This document shows positions 36,600 to 44,458 of a DNA stretch of 64,000 nucleotides, one piece after another (the stretch's first letter is position 1; every line of letters begins with the position of its first letter). Location: contig JAFEAL010000012.1 of assembly GCA_018266435.1 (NCBI GenBank), positions 107,057 through 171,056 of the forward strand, read 5' to 3'. The stretch is from Bacteroidota bacterium. Its GTDB lineage: Bacteria > Bacteroidota > Bacteroidia > Cytophagales > Cyclobacteriaceae. The notes beneath the pieces were generated by a model. It saw only the letters and a program-made list of their open reading frames with translations, made no database searches and was not told where the DNA came from. The position numbers were made by a program, and so were the translations under genes.

Positions 36600-36797
36600 T
36601 TCATATAGCAAAGCCGGCTTGTTTTAGTGGGCATTTTTTCCGGGTTGCCTATCAAAGAAATCGATGCGATGAGGTTCAACGGATCGTCTTATTTGCTAGA
36701 AACGAAACGCGAAATAAACTGAGCATTTTGAGATAATATAATAGCAACACATTTCTTTTTTAGAGAGAATCGCCAATAGCAACTTAAAATTATCTAT

Positions 36798-36827
36798 CCT
36801 CATAATTTGATATATCAAATTATGAGG
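36798..36827. promoter_or_regulatory. 30-bp perfect palindrome, probable PadR operator
   Basis: The half-site CCTCATAATTTGATA (36798-36812) is followed without a spacer by its exact reverse complement (36813-36827). It covers the -33 element and spacer of the promoter for the PadR gene and ends one base before the -7 box. PadR dimers bind such inverted repeats, so this is most simply an autorepression operator. Confidence 0.75.
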
Positions 36828-36835
36828 TATATTTG
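36807..36835 (+). promoter_or_regulatory. Promoter of the PadR/membrane-protein operon
   Basis: TTG (36807-36809), 18 nt, then TATATTTG (36828-36835), a full TAnnTTTG match. The ATG follows 4 nt after the box, so the transcript is nearly or wholly leaderless. Confidence 0.65.
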
Positions 36836-36839
36836 TTTT

Positions 36840-37178
36840 ATGTTTTCAAAAGAGCTACTCAAAGGAACGCTCTCGGTTATAATTTTAAAATTATTGGCTG
36901 AGCGTGGAAAAATGTATGGATATGAAATTGTGCAGCATGTGCATGAGCAATCCGGCAAGAAAATATTAATCAAGGACGGATCGTTGTATCCGTGTCTGCA
37001 AAAATTAACAGAAGATGGATTGCTATCCTTTAAAGAAGAGACTGTGGGTGGACGCGTGAGAAAATATTATTACTTAACTCCTTCTGGAAAAAAACAGACA
37101 ACTGTTTATCTAAGTGAACTACAGGATTTCATAGGAACAATCAATCAGGTTGTTTTTGCTAAACCAAAAATGGCATGA
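36840..37178 (+). CDS. PadR-family transcriptional regulator
   Basis: A 112-residue winged-helix regulator. The PadR core is complete: MFSKELLKGTLSVIILKLLAERGKMYGYEIVQHV, then ILIKDGSLYPCLQKLTEDGLLSFKEE (the 'G.lYp.L..Le..Gli' recognition helix) and the wing GGRVRKYYYLTPSGKKQ. It is the short form with only one extra helix (subfamily 2), which usually dimerises through that helix. It ends in an ATGA overlap with the membrane protein gene, so the two are cotranslated. In-frame starts further upstream lie inside the palindromic operator and are unlikely. A repressor role is inferred. Confidence 0.9.
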   Translation: MFSKELLKGTLSVIILKLLAERGKMYGYEIVQHVHEQSGKKILIKDGSLYPCLQKLTEDGLLSFKEETVGGRVRKYYYLTPSGKKQTTVYLSELQDFIGTINQVVFAKPKMA

Positions 37179-37765
37179 CACTTTCCGCGGGGCACATCAT
37201 CTACATAAAAGAATTGCTTGATACTAGCCCCATCAGCAGTGAGCTGATGAAGGACGATATTGTGGATCATATTTGCTGTGCGGTGGAATCCAAAATGAAA
37301 CAAGGTGAAAATTTTGAAAAGGCATTACCAAATGTTATGTCAGAATTTGCCCCGCATGGGTTATATGAAATTGAAAGAGAATCCTACTTATTGTTAAACT
37401 ACAAATATATTATCATGAAAAAATTCACGTATTCATTCGTTGCTATCGCTTGCATAGCCACATGTGTCGGCCTTCTTGCAAAAATGTTGCATTTGGATGG
37501 CGCTAATGAAAGTCTCATTTTTGGTCTTGCCAGCATGACTGTAGCGGTACCCATGATTCTATTTAAGCCTGGTATGACTACACTGGAACGAACCCGCGCA
37601 TTTTTTGCTTTGACTAGCCTTGCATTTATCACCATTGGCAGTTCGTTCAAAATCATGCATCTGGCCGGGGCAAATGTAGCATTGGTCATTGGTAACATTA
37701 TATTGGTACTTGGTTTTATTCCCCTATCACTCATCAAAATGTATCGCGAATCAATTGCATCTTGA
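37175..37765 (+). CDS. HAAS-like membrane protein with two GldL-like K-x-MHLxGAN segments, partner of PadR
   Basis: A 196-residue protein coupled to PadR by an ATGA overlap. The first ~75 residues are soluble and helical (IKELLDTSPISSELMKDDIVDHICCAVESKMKQGENFEKALPNVMSEF), closely resembling the HAAS-type domain that commonly accompanies PadR regulators. Four membrane helices follow in two repeats. The first repeat carries GLLAKMLHLDGANESL (about 99-114), the second SSFKIMHLAGANVAL (156-170); both have the K-(M/I)-(L/M)-H-L-x-GAN motif at a helix end. The same 'FK.mH..GA' signature is found in GldL-type Bacteroidota membrane proteins. Its job is not known; it may sense the membrane and control PadR. 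Confidence 0.7.
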   Translation: MTLSAGHIIYIKELLDTSPISSELMKDDIVDHICCAVESKMKQGENFEKALPNVMSEFAPHGLYEIERESYLLLNYKYIIMKKFTYSFVAIACIATCVGLLAKMLHLDGANESLIFGLASMTVAVPMILFKPGMTTLERTRAFFALTSLAFITIGSSFKIMHLAGANVALVIGNIILVLGFIPLSLIKMYRESIAS

Positions 37766-37774
37766 GGCAGACCC

Positions 37775-37811
37775 GATAAGAAGATCAAATGTTTTATTTG
37801 ATCTTCTTATC
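37775..37811. terminator. Long perfect hairpin between convergent operons
   Basis: A 16-bp perfect stem (GATAAGAAGATCAAAT, 37775-37790, with 37796-37811) closes a 5-nt loop. It begins 10 nt after the stop of the PadR operon and lies before the end of the convergent S9 peptidase gene. No clean T-run follows, so it may work as a bidirectional terminator or a 3'-end stabiliser. Confidence 0.55.
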
Positions 37812-37940
37812 TATTCAAATTAAAGGTTAGCACCCGCTAAGGTTAAACAACCCACACTACAAATCCGGGTTATCTAAGTTTAACAGGGCAATTGTTGCAC
37901 TACGAAAGAGAGAAGAAAGAATGAGTTAAGTCAAAAATTT

Positions 37941-40772
37941 TCAATACCCTTTCGTTATTCCTTTTTCGATGGCGGGCACCCCTTTTGTCATCCAATCGGG
38001 GGCGGGCTTATCTTTTAAATAATGGTCGAAGAACTGCATCATGCGGATGGCAAAATCGGTGCGGTCTTGCCGTTGGGTAAGGCCATGACCCTGTCCATTA
38101 TAGTTCAGCATCCACACGGGTTTGTTTAGCCTGCGCAAGGCCATGTAGTATTCAATACCCTGGTACCAAGGCACGGCACCATCGGCATCGTTGTGCATCA
38201 TCAGCAAAGGAGTCTTTACTTTGTTGGCCGAAAAAACCGGTGAGTTGTTCAGGTAGTTCATTGGTTTTTCCCACAAGCTTCCACCAATACGGCTCTGCGA
38301 ATGTTCGTATTGAAACATGCGGCTCAGGCCGCTTTCCCAGCGGATGCCACCGTAGGCGCTGGTCATGTTGCTTACCGGAGCACCGGCCTCTGCGGCTGCA
38401 AACAAATCGGTGCGTGTAATGAGGTAAGCTGTTTGATACCCGCCCCAACTGTGACCCTGCACACCAATGTGCTTCTCATCTACAAATCCTTTGGCCATCA
38501 AAGAGGTGACGCCCGGCATAACACAGTTGTAAGCACTTGCACCGGGCGAACCTATTTTATACACAATGTCGGGAACAAACACCAGGTAGCCGTTACTCAC
38601 ATACAGTGAATAGTTGATGTAAGAGCGGATGGGTGCCGGCACGTAGTGATAATTCAGGTTATCAGAATTTTTTTCGTAGAAGTACACCATCATCGGATAC
38701 TTTTTCTTAGGATCAAAATTTTCGGGTTTATAAAGCAGCCCCTTCAACGGAATGTTATCGAGCGAAACCCAATCGACCACCTCTACACTGCCCCAAAAAT
38801 AATTTTTCATTTGTGGGTTGGCGTTGGTCAATTTTTTTGGTGAGGTAAAATTAAAATCTGTTGTCCATACATCAGGAAACTCACGAAAGCTTTCTCGTGT
38901 GAATAAAAACTGGTTGGCGTTTTTTGCTTTTACCGTTCCGGCAAAACGGTAATTGTCCATAATCAATTTAGTCAGCTTGCCATCCTTTAATGAAAGTTTA
39001 AAGTAGCCTGATGCTTTATTGATTTCGTTGAATGCCGACAGCAGCATTTCTTTTTCAGGATCAATGAAACGCTCTTCCCAGTCTAATCTCAAATACCTGA
39101 AAACAATTTTTTGCTCGCGTCCAATTTTGGTAAGGTTAACGGGTTTGCTTTTATTTTCAGGATCGAACGACCACAAATCGTATCGGTCATAGGCCATGAA
39201 TCGCTCATCATTTTTAGTCCAGCCGGCCATGCCGTACGCACCGGGATAATCCGGGTGGTCATCTTCTTCGTTGGCAAATTTTACTTTTAGGTCACCGGTT
39301 AGCTTAACTATTTTTTCGGCAGCTACTGAGTAACTGAACCATGCGGTGTCTTCTAAATTGAACCACCACACAAATTTCCCGAGCGGTGAGAGAGAAGCAT
39401 TGCCGCGCACGGCTTTGGCAATTGGCTTTTGTGTTTTTGAGGCAATGTCAAATAGGTAAAAATCGCTGATGGACGTGCCTTCCCAGGTAATTTTTTTTTG
39501 GTACGGCAAATTCGTTTCGCCTAAAAACACGGAAGTATTTCCTTCGTTAGCTATTTCTATGGAAGGAATTTCTTTGCTGCCCAGTTGCGTTACGGATTTA
39601 TTTGTCAAATCAAGAACGGCCAGGTATGAACGTTTTTTTTCCATTTCCAGCTGCCTGTTTTGCTGCGGGTAGATCAGGCCGTCATCGCCCCGCCACACTT
39701 CCACATTTACAATTTCTTCGGGCAGCAAAAGCGTATCTTGCACTACAGGTTTGGGAGCGGTGCCAAAAAAAAGTTTTTGACCATCTTTTGAAAAGTTAGT
39801 TCCGTGATTTTCGCTCAGCAACCAATTTTGAGGCAATCCCATTGACTGACCCACTTCCAGTTGACGGGCTGACTCATCTCCTTTTTTCCAATAAAAAAGT
39901 TGATACGAATGAATAAGTGCTTTGGTGGTATCGGTATCTACCAAAAAGGCCAGTTGACTTCCGTCTTCGCTGGTTGAAATGCCTTTGAACTTGAACTTGC
40001 TTTTTCCCTGGTAGAGTGCTTGCAGTTTTTCGGCTGACAAATCATAGTAATAGACCCCGGCTTTTGTAGTGCTGTCATTTCCGGTTGAGACAAACCAAAG
40101 GGCATGACCGTATTTAGAAAAGTGATAATCCTTTACATACCCAAACTGAGTTTCTTTTCCGGTGGCCAGCTGACGCAGCACAAGGGTATAGCCGTGATCA
40201 TCTGAATTAGTTTTGGTCTTCTTTTTAGGATGATCAGGTTTTTTCTCTTCCGGCTTGGCCTTGTCGTCTTTTTTGGGTTTGTCCGGTCTTTTTGCTTCCA
40301 GTTGATAGGCGAGCCATTCGCCTTTTTTCTCGGGCATGCGGTATGATTTTACATCCGGAATTTTTAATACTTTGCGCGATTCTAATGAGAAAATACCCAG
40401 CGAATCTTTGGGCATGTCTTCTTTTTTCTTTTTATGCCTGCGCAGGTCTTTGGTGAGTCTCAACTCAGGTTTTATTTTGAAAACAGCAAACTTGCTGTCG
40501 AACGTAAGTGAAATATTTTCGGCACGTTTCACCGAATCCTGTACCCCGGTTGTTAAGTTGTAGAAAATTATTTTACCGTCTCCTTCTTGCGGATTGACGG
40601 TTACGGCAGCAAAGCGGCCATCGCTGGTTAATGCTTTGTAGGCAATCTCTTTCCACGAATTATAAACTGCGTGGGTTAACGGTTGTTTTTGAATAACAGC
40701 AGAAGAGGTTTTTTTTTGAGCCATTATTCCCCAAGACACAAGCAAGAGAGCGATTGTAAATAATTTGTGCAT
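37941..40772 (-). CDS. S9-family serine peptidase (prolyl oligopeptidase / dipeptidyl aminopeptidase type)
   Basis: A 943-residue exported peptidase (signal peptide MHKLFTIALLLVSWGIMAQ). A long N-terminal part (about 40-660) is beta-rich with WD/propeller-like repeats and contains a Lys/Pro-rich insert near 155-190. The C-terminal alpha/beta-hydrolase has the triad Ser775 (HIGVQGHSWGGYQTAYL), Asp864 (MMHNDADGAVPWYQG) and His896 (YNGQGHGLTQRQD). These enzymes cut after Pro or Ala in peptides, outside the cytoplasm here. It stands alone, with its own upstream region, and is convergent with the PadR operon. The exact specificity cannot be told. Confidence 0.9.
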   Translation of the reverse strand: MHKLFTIALLLVSWGIMAQKKTSSAVIQKQPLTHAVYNSWKEIAYKALTSDGRFAAVTVNPQEGDGKIIFYNLTTGVQDSVKRAENISLTFDSKFAVFKIKPELRLTKDLRRHKKKKEDMPKDSLGIFSLESRKVLKIPDVKSYRMPEKKGEWLAYQLEAKRPDKPKKDDKAKPEEKKPDHPKKKTKTNSDDHGYTLVLRQLATGKETQFGYVKDYHFSKYGHALWFVSTGNDSTTKAGVYYYDLSAEKLQALYQGKSKFKFKGISTSEDGSQLAFLVDTDTTKALIHSYQLFYWKKGDESARQLEVGQSMGLPQNWLLSENHGTNFSKDGQKLFFGTAPKPVVQDTLLLPEEIVNVEVWRGDDGLIYPQQNRQLEMEKKRSYLAVLDLTNKSVTQLGSKEIPSIEIANEGNTSVFLGETNLPYQKKITWEGTSISDFYLFDIASKTQKPIAKAVRGNASLSPLGKFVWWFNLEDTAWFSYSVAAEKIVKLTGDLKVKFANEEDDHPDYPGAYGMAGWTKNDERFMAYDRYDLWSFDPENKSKPVNLTKIGREQKIVFRYLRLDWEERFIDPEKEMLLSAFNEINKASGYFKLSLKDGKLTKLIMDNYRFAGTVKAKNANQFLFTRESFREFPDVWTTDFNFTSPKKLTNANPQMKNYFWGSVEVVDWVSLDNIPLKGLLYKPENFDPKKKYPMMVYFYEKNSDNLNYHYVPAPIRSYINYSLYVSNGYLVFVPDIVYKIGSPGASAYNCVMPGVTSLMAKGFVDEKHIGVQGHSWGGYQTAYLITRTDLFAAAEAGAPVSNMTSAYGGIRWESGLSRMFQYEHSQSRIGGSLWEKPMNYLNNSPVFSANKVKTPLLMMHNDADGAVPWYQGIEYYMALRRLNKPVWMLNYNGQGHGLTQRQDRTDFAIRMMQFFDHYLKDKPAPDWMTKGVPAIEKGITKGY

Positions 40773-40860
40773 ACGTAGAGATTTATTCAGCGAAGCTACT
40801 CACAAACCTGCTGAACTAAAACGAGTAATGACAAAAGGCTGAAAAACGGGTTGAACGATT

Positions 40861-42027
40861 TCAATGATAAATAAAAATACCAGCCGGGCTTGTGAGGGTT
40901 ACTTGTTTTTGAGGTGAGGACTCTACCCGCCCCACCACTTGTGCTTCAATGCCAAATGATTTTGAAATGGAAATAATTTTATTGGCGGTTTTTTCATTCA
41001 CGTAGATTTCCATTCGATGGCCCATATTAAAGACTTTATACATTTCTTTCCAATCGGTACCACTGCACTTGTGAATGAGTTGGAAAAGTGGTGGTACTGG
41101 AAACAAATGGTCTTTCACTACATGAAGTTGATCTATGAAGTGCAATACTTTGGTTTGTGCGCCACCGCTGCAATGCACCATTCCGTGAATTTCGTTTCGC
41201 AAATTTTTTAGTACTTCAATCACCACAGGAGCATAGGTGCGCGTAGGTGAGAGAACTAATTTTCCCACATCCACCGGCACATGATTAAGCCGATCGGTCA
41301 TTTTGTATTGACCGGAATAGACCAATTCATCCGGTACGTTTCCATCAAAAGATTCGGGATACTGGGTAGCATATATTTTACTAAACACATCGTGACGTGC
41401 GGAAGTCAGCCCGTTACTGCCCATGCCTCCGTTGTACTCTTCTTCATAGGTTGCTTTTCCAAACGAAGCTAACCCAACGATCACATCACCGGCTTGTATG
41501 TTGCTGTTGTCAATCACTTCTGACCTTTTCATCCGTGCGGTAACGGTACTGTCAACAATAATGGTTCGAACCAAGTCGCCCACATCGGCTGTCTCGCCAC
41601 CGGTGCTGTGTATTTGCATACCGTATTTACGCAGCATCTGCAAAACTTCTTCCGTACCTTCGATGATGGCAGAAATCACTTCGCCCGGAATTAAATTTTT
41701 GTTGCGCCCAATGGTAGACGAAAGTGTAATGGGGCCAGTAGCGCCTACACACAGCAAGTCATCTATATTCATGACGATGGCATCTTGCGCAATACCTTTC
41801 CACACACTCAGGTCGCCTGTTTCTTTCCAATAAATATAGGCAAGCGAAGATTTAGTGCCAGCACCGTCTGCATGCATGACGGTGCAATACTTTTCATCGC
41901 CACCTAAATAGTCAGGAACAATTTTGCAGAAGGCTTTTGGAAACAACCCTTTATCAAGATTTTTTATAGCCGCATGCACGTCTTCTTTCGATGCGGAGAC
42001 ACCCCGTTGAGTATACCGGTCTTTCAA
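40861..42027 (-). CDS. purM: Phosphoribosylformylglycinamidine cyclo-ligase (AIR synthetase)
   Basis: PurM makes AIR from FGAM with ATP in purine synthesis. The 388-residue protein has the signature MHADGAGTKSSLAYIYWKETG, the ATP loop IAQDAIVMNIDDLLCVGATGPI, STGGETADVGDLVRTI, VGLASFGKATYEEEYNGGMGSNGLTSARHDVF and the C-terminal domain with GMVHCSGG and FNMGHRMEIYV. It is the longer type found in Bacteroidota. The start is TTG at 42027, directly after the TAA of the upstream gene (TAATTG), and the N-terminus KDRYTQRGVSASKEDVH is the natural one. It is therefore almost surely cotranscribed with, and translationally coupled to, the CBM9-like gene. Confidence 0.95.
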   Translation of the reverse strand: MKDRYTQRGVSASKEDVHAAIKNLDKGLFPKAFCKIVPDYLGGDEKYCTVMHADGAGTKSSLAYIYWKETGDLSVWKGIAQDAIVMNIDDLLCVGATGPITLSSTIGRNKNLIPGEVISAIIEGTEEVLQMLRKYGMQIHSTGGETADVGDLVRTIIVDSTVTARMKRSEVIDNSNIQAGDVIVGLASFGKATYEEEYNGGMGSNGLTSARHDVFSKIYATQYPESFDGNVPDELVYSGQYKMTDRLNHVPVDVGKLVLSPTRTYAPVVIEVLKNLRNEIHGMVHCSGGAQTKVLHFIDQLHVVKDHLFPVPPLFQLIHKCSGTDWKEMYKVFNMGHRMEIYVNEKTANKIISISKSFGIEAQVVGRVESSPQKQVTLTSPAGIFIYH

Positions 42028-42810
42028 TTAGTTTAATTTGATGGTCAGCGATAGGTAAGCCGGTGATGACAGCGGGTTATAGGCGTAGTTATTGTAATAC
42101 ATCTGTGGCTGTCTGCCCATACTTCCTGGCCTGCCATAAGATGGGCCATACCCGCTATTGGGTGTTGCATTTTTATTTTGTTGAATCAGTCTTCCGGATT
42201 CAAATTCTATTCCCAGGTTTTCCAGTTTTGATTTATCAAGACGAAAAGCCTTGAATGGGATCTTTGCTTCATAGATATACGAGCCGTCATCTTGTGCCAC
42301 CAGAATCACCTCAATGCCGTTGGCCAAGCCCAGCCGGCTGGAAACTATATTTTGTTTGGCCAGGCCGATTAATTCAAGCACTTCCACATCGCTCACCAAT
42401 TCTTTTTTATGTTGCACACGGGCCGCTACATCGGTTTCCTTTCCACTATTGGCTTCTTCTTTTTTTTGTTGGCTTTTCAGTTCATTTTTATCCAACCCTA
42501 CCGGGTATTTCAACCCGACTTTGTCTTTCTTTTTCCCGGTGGGATTGAGTTTGAGTGACATACCAAAAAGCCCGATTTTTTCTTGAGTCAGGTCATCAGA
42601 AATTTTCAACCTGAAGTAAAGGTTATCGGCATCGTTGCCCACATTCGATAAAAATTTTCCATCGGGGTCAAGCCACCACTCGCCCGGCCAGTCGTCTACT
42701 TTGCCATCAATCACCGGAGGGTTATCGAATTTAATACTTTCTTTCACCCCTCTTTGCGCGAAAGCGTAAAGCGTTGAAAAGAAAAAAACAGCTGAGATCA
42801 GTTTTTTCAT
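42028..42810 (-). CDS. Exported CBM9/DOMON-like protein of unknown function
   Basis: A 260-residue protein with signal peptide MKKLISAVFFFSTLYAFA. The mature start IKFDNPPVIDGKVDDWPGEWWLDPDG...NVGNDADNLYFRLKISDD is the 'idG..ddW' opening of CBM9-like carbohydrate-binding or DOMON folds. The middle is charged (KSQQKKEEANSGKETD), and the last 60 residues are Asn/Gly/Tyr-rich with NSGYGPSYGRPGSMGRQPQMYYNNY. The frame is open 28 codons further up, but the ATG at 42810 starts a proper signal peptide. The stop is contiguous with the purM start. No link of this family with purine synthesis is known to me, so the pairing is only positional. Confidence 0.65.
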   Translation of the reverse strand: MKKLISAVFFFSTLYAFAQRGVKESIKFDNPPVIDGKVDDWPGEWWLDPDGKFLSNVGNDADNLYFRLKISDDLTQEKIGLFGMSLKLNPTGKKKDKVGLKYPVGLDKNELKSQQKKEEANSGKETDVAARVQHKKELVSDVEVLELIGLAKQNIVSSRLGLANGIEVILVAQDDGSYIYEAKIPFKAFRLDKSKLENLGIEFESGRLIQQNKNATPNSGYGPSYGRPGSMGRQPQMYYNNYAYNPLSSPAYLSLTIKLN

Positions 42811-43056
42811 AACGAAAGAAGTTTTTGTGGTTGTAAAATTATGAAAAGAAGTGAAGTTGCTGAGTACTGCCGGACGTATTTCAACTTGTGGCAATCAAAA
42901 CATACATTTTTCTGCTAATCCCTTACCCATTTCTCAATCACCCATCCAACTTCTCGGCCTTTCCTCCGGGGGAGCATAATTTCAATGCATTAATACAAGA
43001 AACTGTTGGGTGATGGTGGCAGGTATAGCAGTTTTGCGACAACTTTGAAATTCACC

Positions 43057-44052
43057 CTATCTAAATGACTTTACGACACGCTGGGTGCGCTGAAATGTTT
43101 CGATTGCTTCCATCTTACGCGCGTAATGCAAGCTGGCGTTAATTTCATAGCCAAACAGCAAAATGATTGTTACCAATTGAACCCATGCCATTAAGGCAAT
43201 CAATACGCCTATTGATCCATATACTTTATTGTAACTGCTGAAATTGCTGACGTAGTATGAAAATCCATACGAAAGGGCAAGTATGGCAAGCGTGGCGATG
43301 GTTGATCCAATGGAAAAAAAACTCCAGTTATAATGCACGGCCGGTGCAAAATAATAAATGCTTGAAATGGCAATAAAAAAAACGACAAACACGATGACGA
43401 AGCGCAACACAAAAAATAAGTATATAGTATATTGATCTAAATTCATCTGGCTAAACTGCTCCAAATGCTCAGTGGCATAGTTTAACCCAAACTGTCCTGC
43501 AATTAACAACGCCACAGCCGAAATAATCACAACAGAAAGCATCAATGTAAGCCCGGTGGCCGTTAGACGTGCTTTAAGCCAGTTGCGTTTTTCCACCGTT
43601 CGGTAGCAAGCATTAAATGCACGCATCAATGACATCATGCCGTTGGTAGAAAGATATGCGGCTAACAAAAATCCAAAGGTGAGCAGGCCTCCCCGGTGTT
43701 TGCTCACAATATCTAAAATGGTAGAGGAGGCCACTGAATACATACTGTCAGGGATAATCTCTGACATAAACTTCATAATAGTTCCGGTGGTAATTTCAGG
43801 GAAATAGTGCGAGATGTATGGAATTAACGTGAATAAAAAAATGATGGCAGGAAAAATGGCCAAGATGAAATTGAAAGCCACCGCATTGGCACGGTCTAGA
43901 ATTTCATCTTCGGATATGTTGAAAAAAAATATTTTCAAAAACTTGTAAAGCGAAAGGTTATCGTGCCGTTTTAGCTTAATGTTTTTTAGCCAGAGCCGTG
44001 TGGTGCGCGCTGAGCTAAAATGCAAAATCCGTTTGCGGGTAACGTATTTCAT
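43057..44052 (-). CDS. YihY/BrkB-family inner-membrane protein
   Basis: A 331-residue protein with a basic N-terminus and about six membrane helices. The family pattern is seen in RANAVAFNFILAIFPAIIFLFTLIPYI (the 'aaalaf...lslfPll' block), GLLTFGFLLAAYLSTNGMMSLMRAFNACY (the 'w..s.g...l..alN..y' block) and VYGSIGVLIALMAWVQLVTIILLFGYEIN near the end. The YihY/UPF0761 family, once misannotated as RNase BN, has no settled function. Its start overlaps the 3' end of the YbgC thioesterase gene by 4 nt, so mltG, ybgC and this gene form an operon. Confidence 0.88.
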   Translation of the reverse strand: MKYVTRKRILHFSSARTTRLWLKNIKLKRHDNLSLYKFLKIFFFNISEDEILDRANAVAFNFILAIFPAIIFLFTLIPYISHYFPEITTGTIMKFMSEIIPDSMYSVASSTILDIVSKHRGGLLTFGFLLAAYLSTNGMMSLMRAFNACYRTVEKRNWLKARLTATGLTLMLSVVIISAVALLIAGQFGLNYATEHLEQFSQMNLDQYTIYLFFVLRFVIVFVVFFIAISSIYYFAPAVHYNWSFFSIGSTIATLAILALSYGFSYYVSNFSSYNKVYGSIGVLIALMAWVQLVTIILLFGYEINASLHYARKMEAIETFQRTQRVVKSFR

Positions 44053-44456
44053 TCGAAGTAAGGCTTCAACACATTTTGAAAATACTCAGGCGGACGGCAA
44101 GGCTTGCCATTATTTTTGTTCACAAAGGCGAGTAAGGTTTCTCCCCGATGAATCAGGTTACCGGCCGGGTTAAATATTTCATAATGAAAAGTAATCCGCA
44201 CACTAGGTTTTTCCTTGATTGTGGTAACAATACGCAGCTCATCGTCATACAGTGCGGGTGACAAATACTTCGATTGGTTTTCTAATACAGGCATCATAAC
44301 TCCCCCCTCTTCCAGTTCTTTGTAAGTCATACCCAGTTGTCGCAAACTTTCCACCCGTGCTACTTCATAGTACATGGCATAATAACCATAATAGACATAC
44401 CCCATTTGATCTGTCTCACCGTAGCGCACGCGTATTTTAGTTTCTGACTGATACAT
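44049..44456 (-). CDS. YbgC/4-hydroxybenzoyl-CoA-type acyl-CoA thioesterase
   Basis: A 135-residue hotdog-fold thioesterase. The active-site signature RVRYGETDQMGYVYYGYYAMYYEVARVESLRQLGM contains Asp16, the catalytic residue of the YbgC/4HBT class, in the usual 'Y.dtD..G.vy...Y..y.e.aR' frame. The rest (SVRITFHYEIFNPAGNLIHRGETLLAFVNKNNGKPCRPPE) matches the helix-packing strands and the 'G.t.l..vd...grp...P' end. Such enzymes hydrolyse short or aromatic acyl-CoA; some bind the Tol system. It starts 2 nt after the mltG stop and overlaps the YihY gene by 4 nt. Confidence 0.88.
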   Translation of the reverse strand: MYQSETKIRVRYGETDQMGYVYYGYYAMYYEVARVESLRQLGMTYKELEEGGVMMPVLENQSKYLSPALYDDELRIVTTIKEKPSVRITFHYEIFNPAGNLIHRGETLLAFVNKNNGKPCRPPEYFQNVLKPYFE

Positions 44457-44458
44457 AA

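Noticed and set aside
36611..36620. AAGCCGGCTT palindrome after the DUF5686 gene
   Set aside because: It has no loop and no T-run directly after it, so it is not a good terminator; a 10-bp palindrome can arise by chance.
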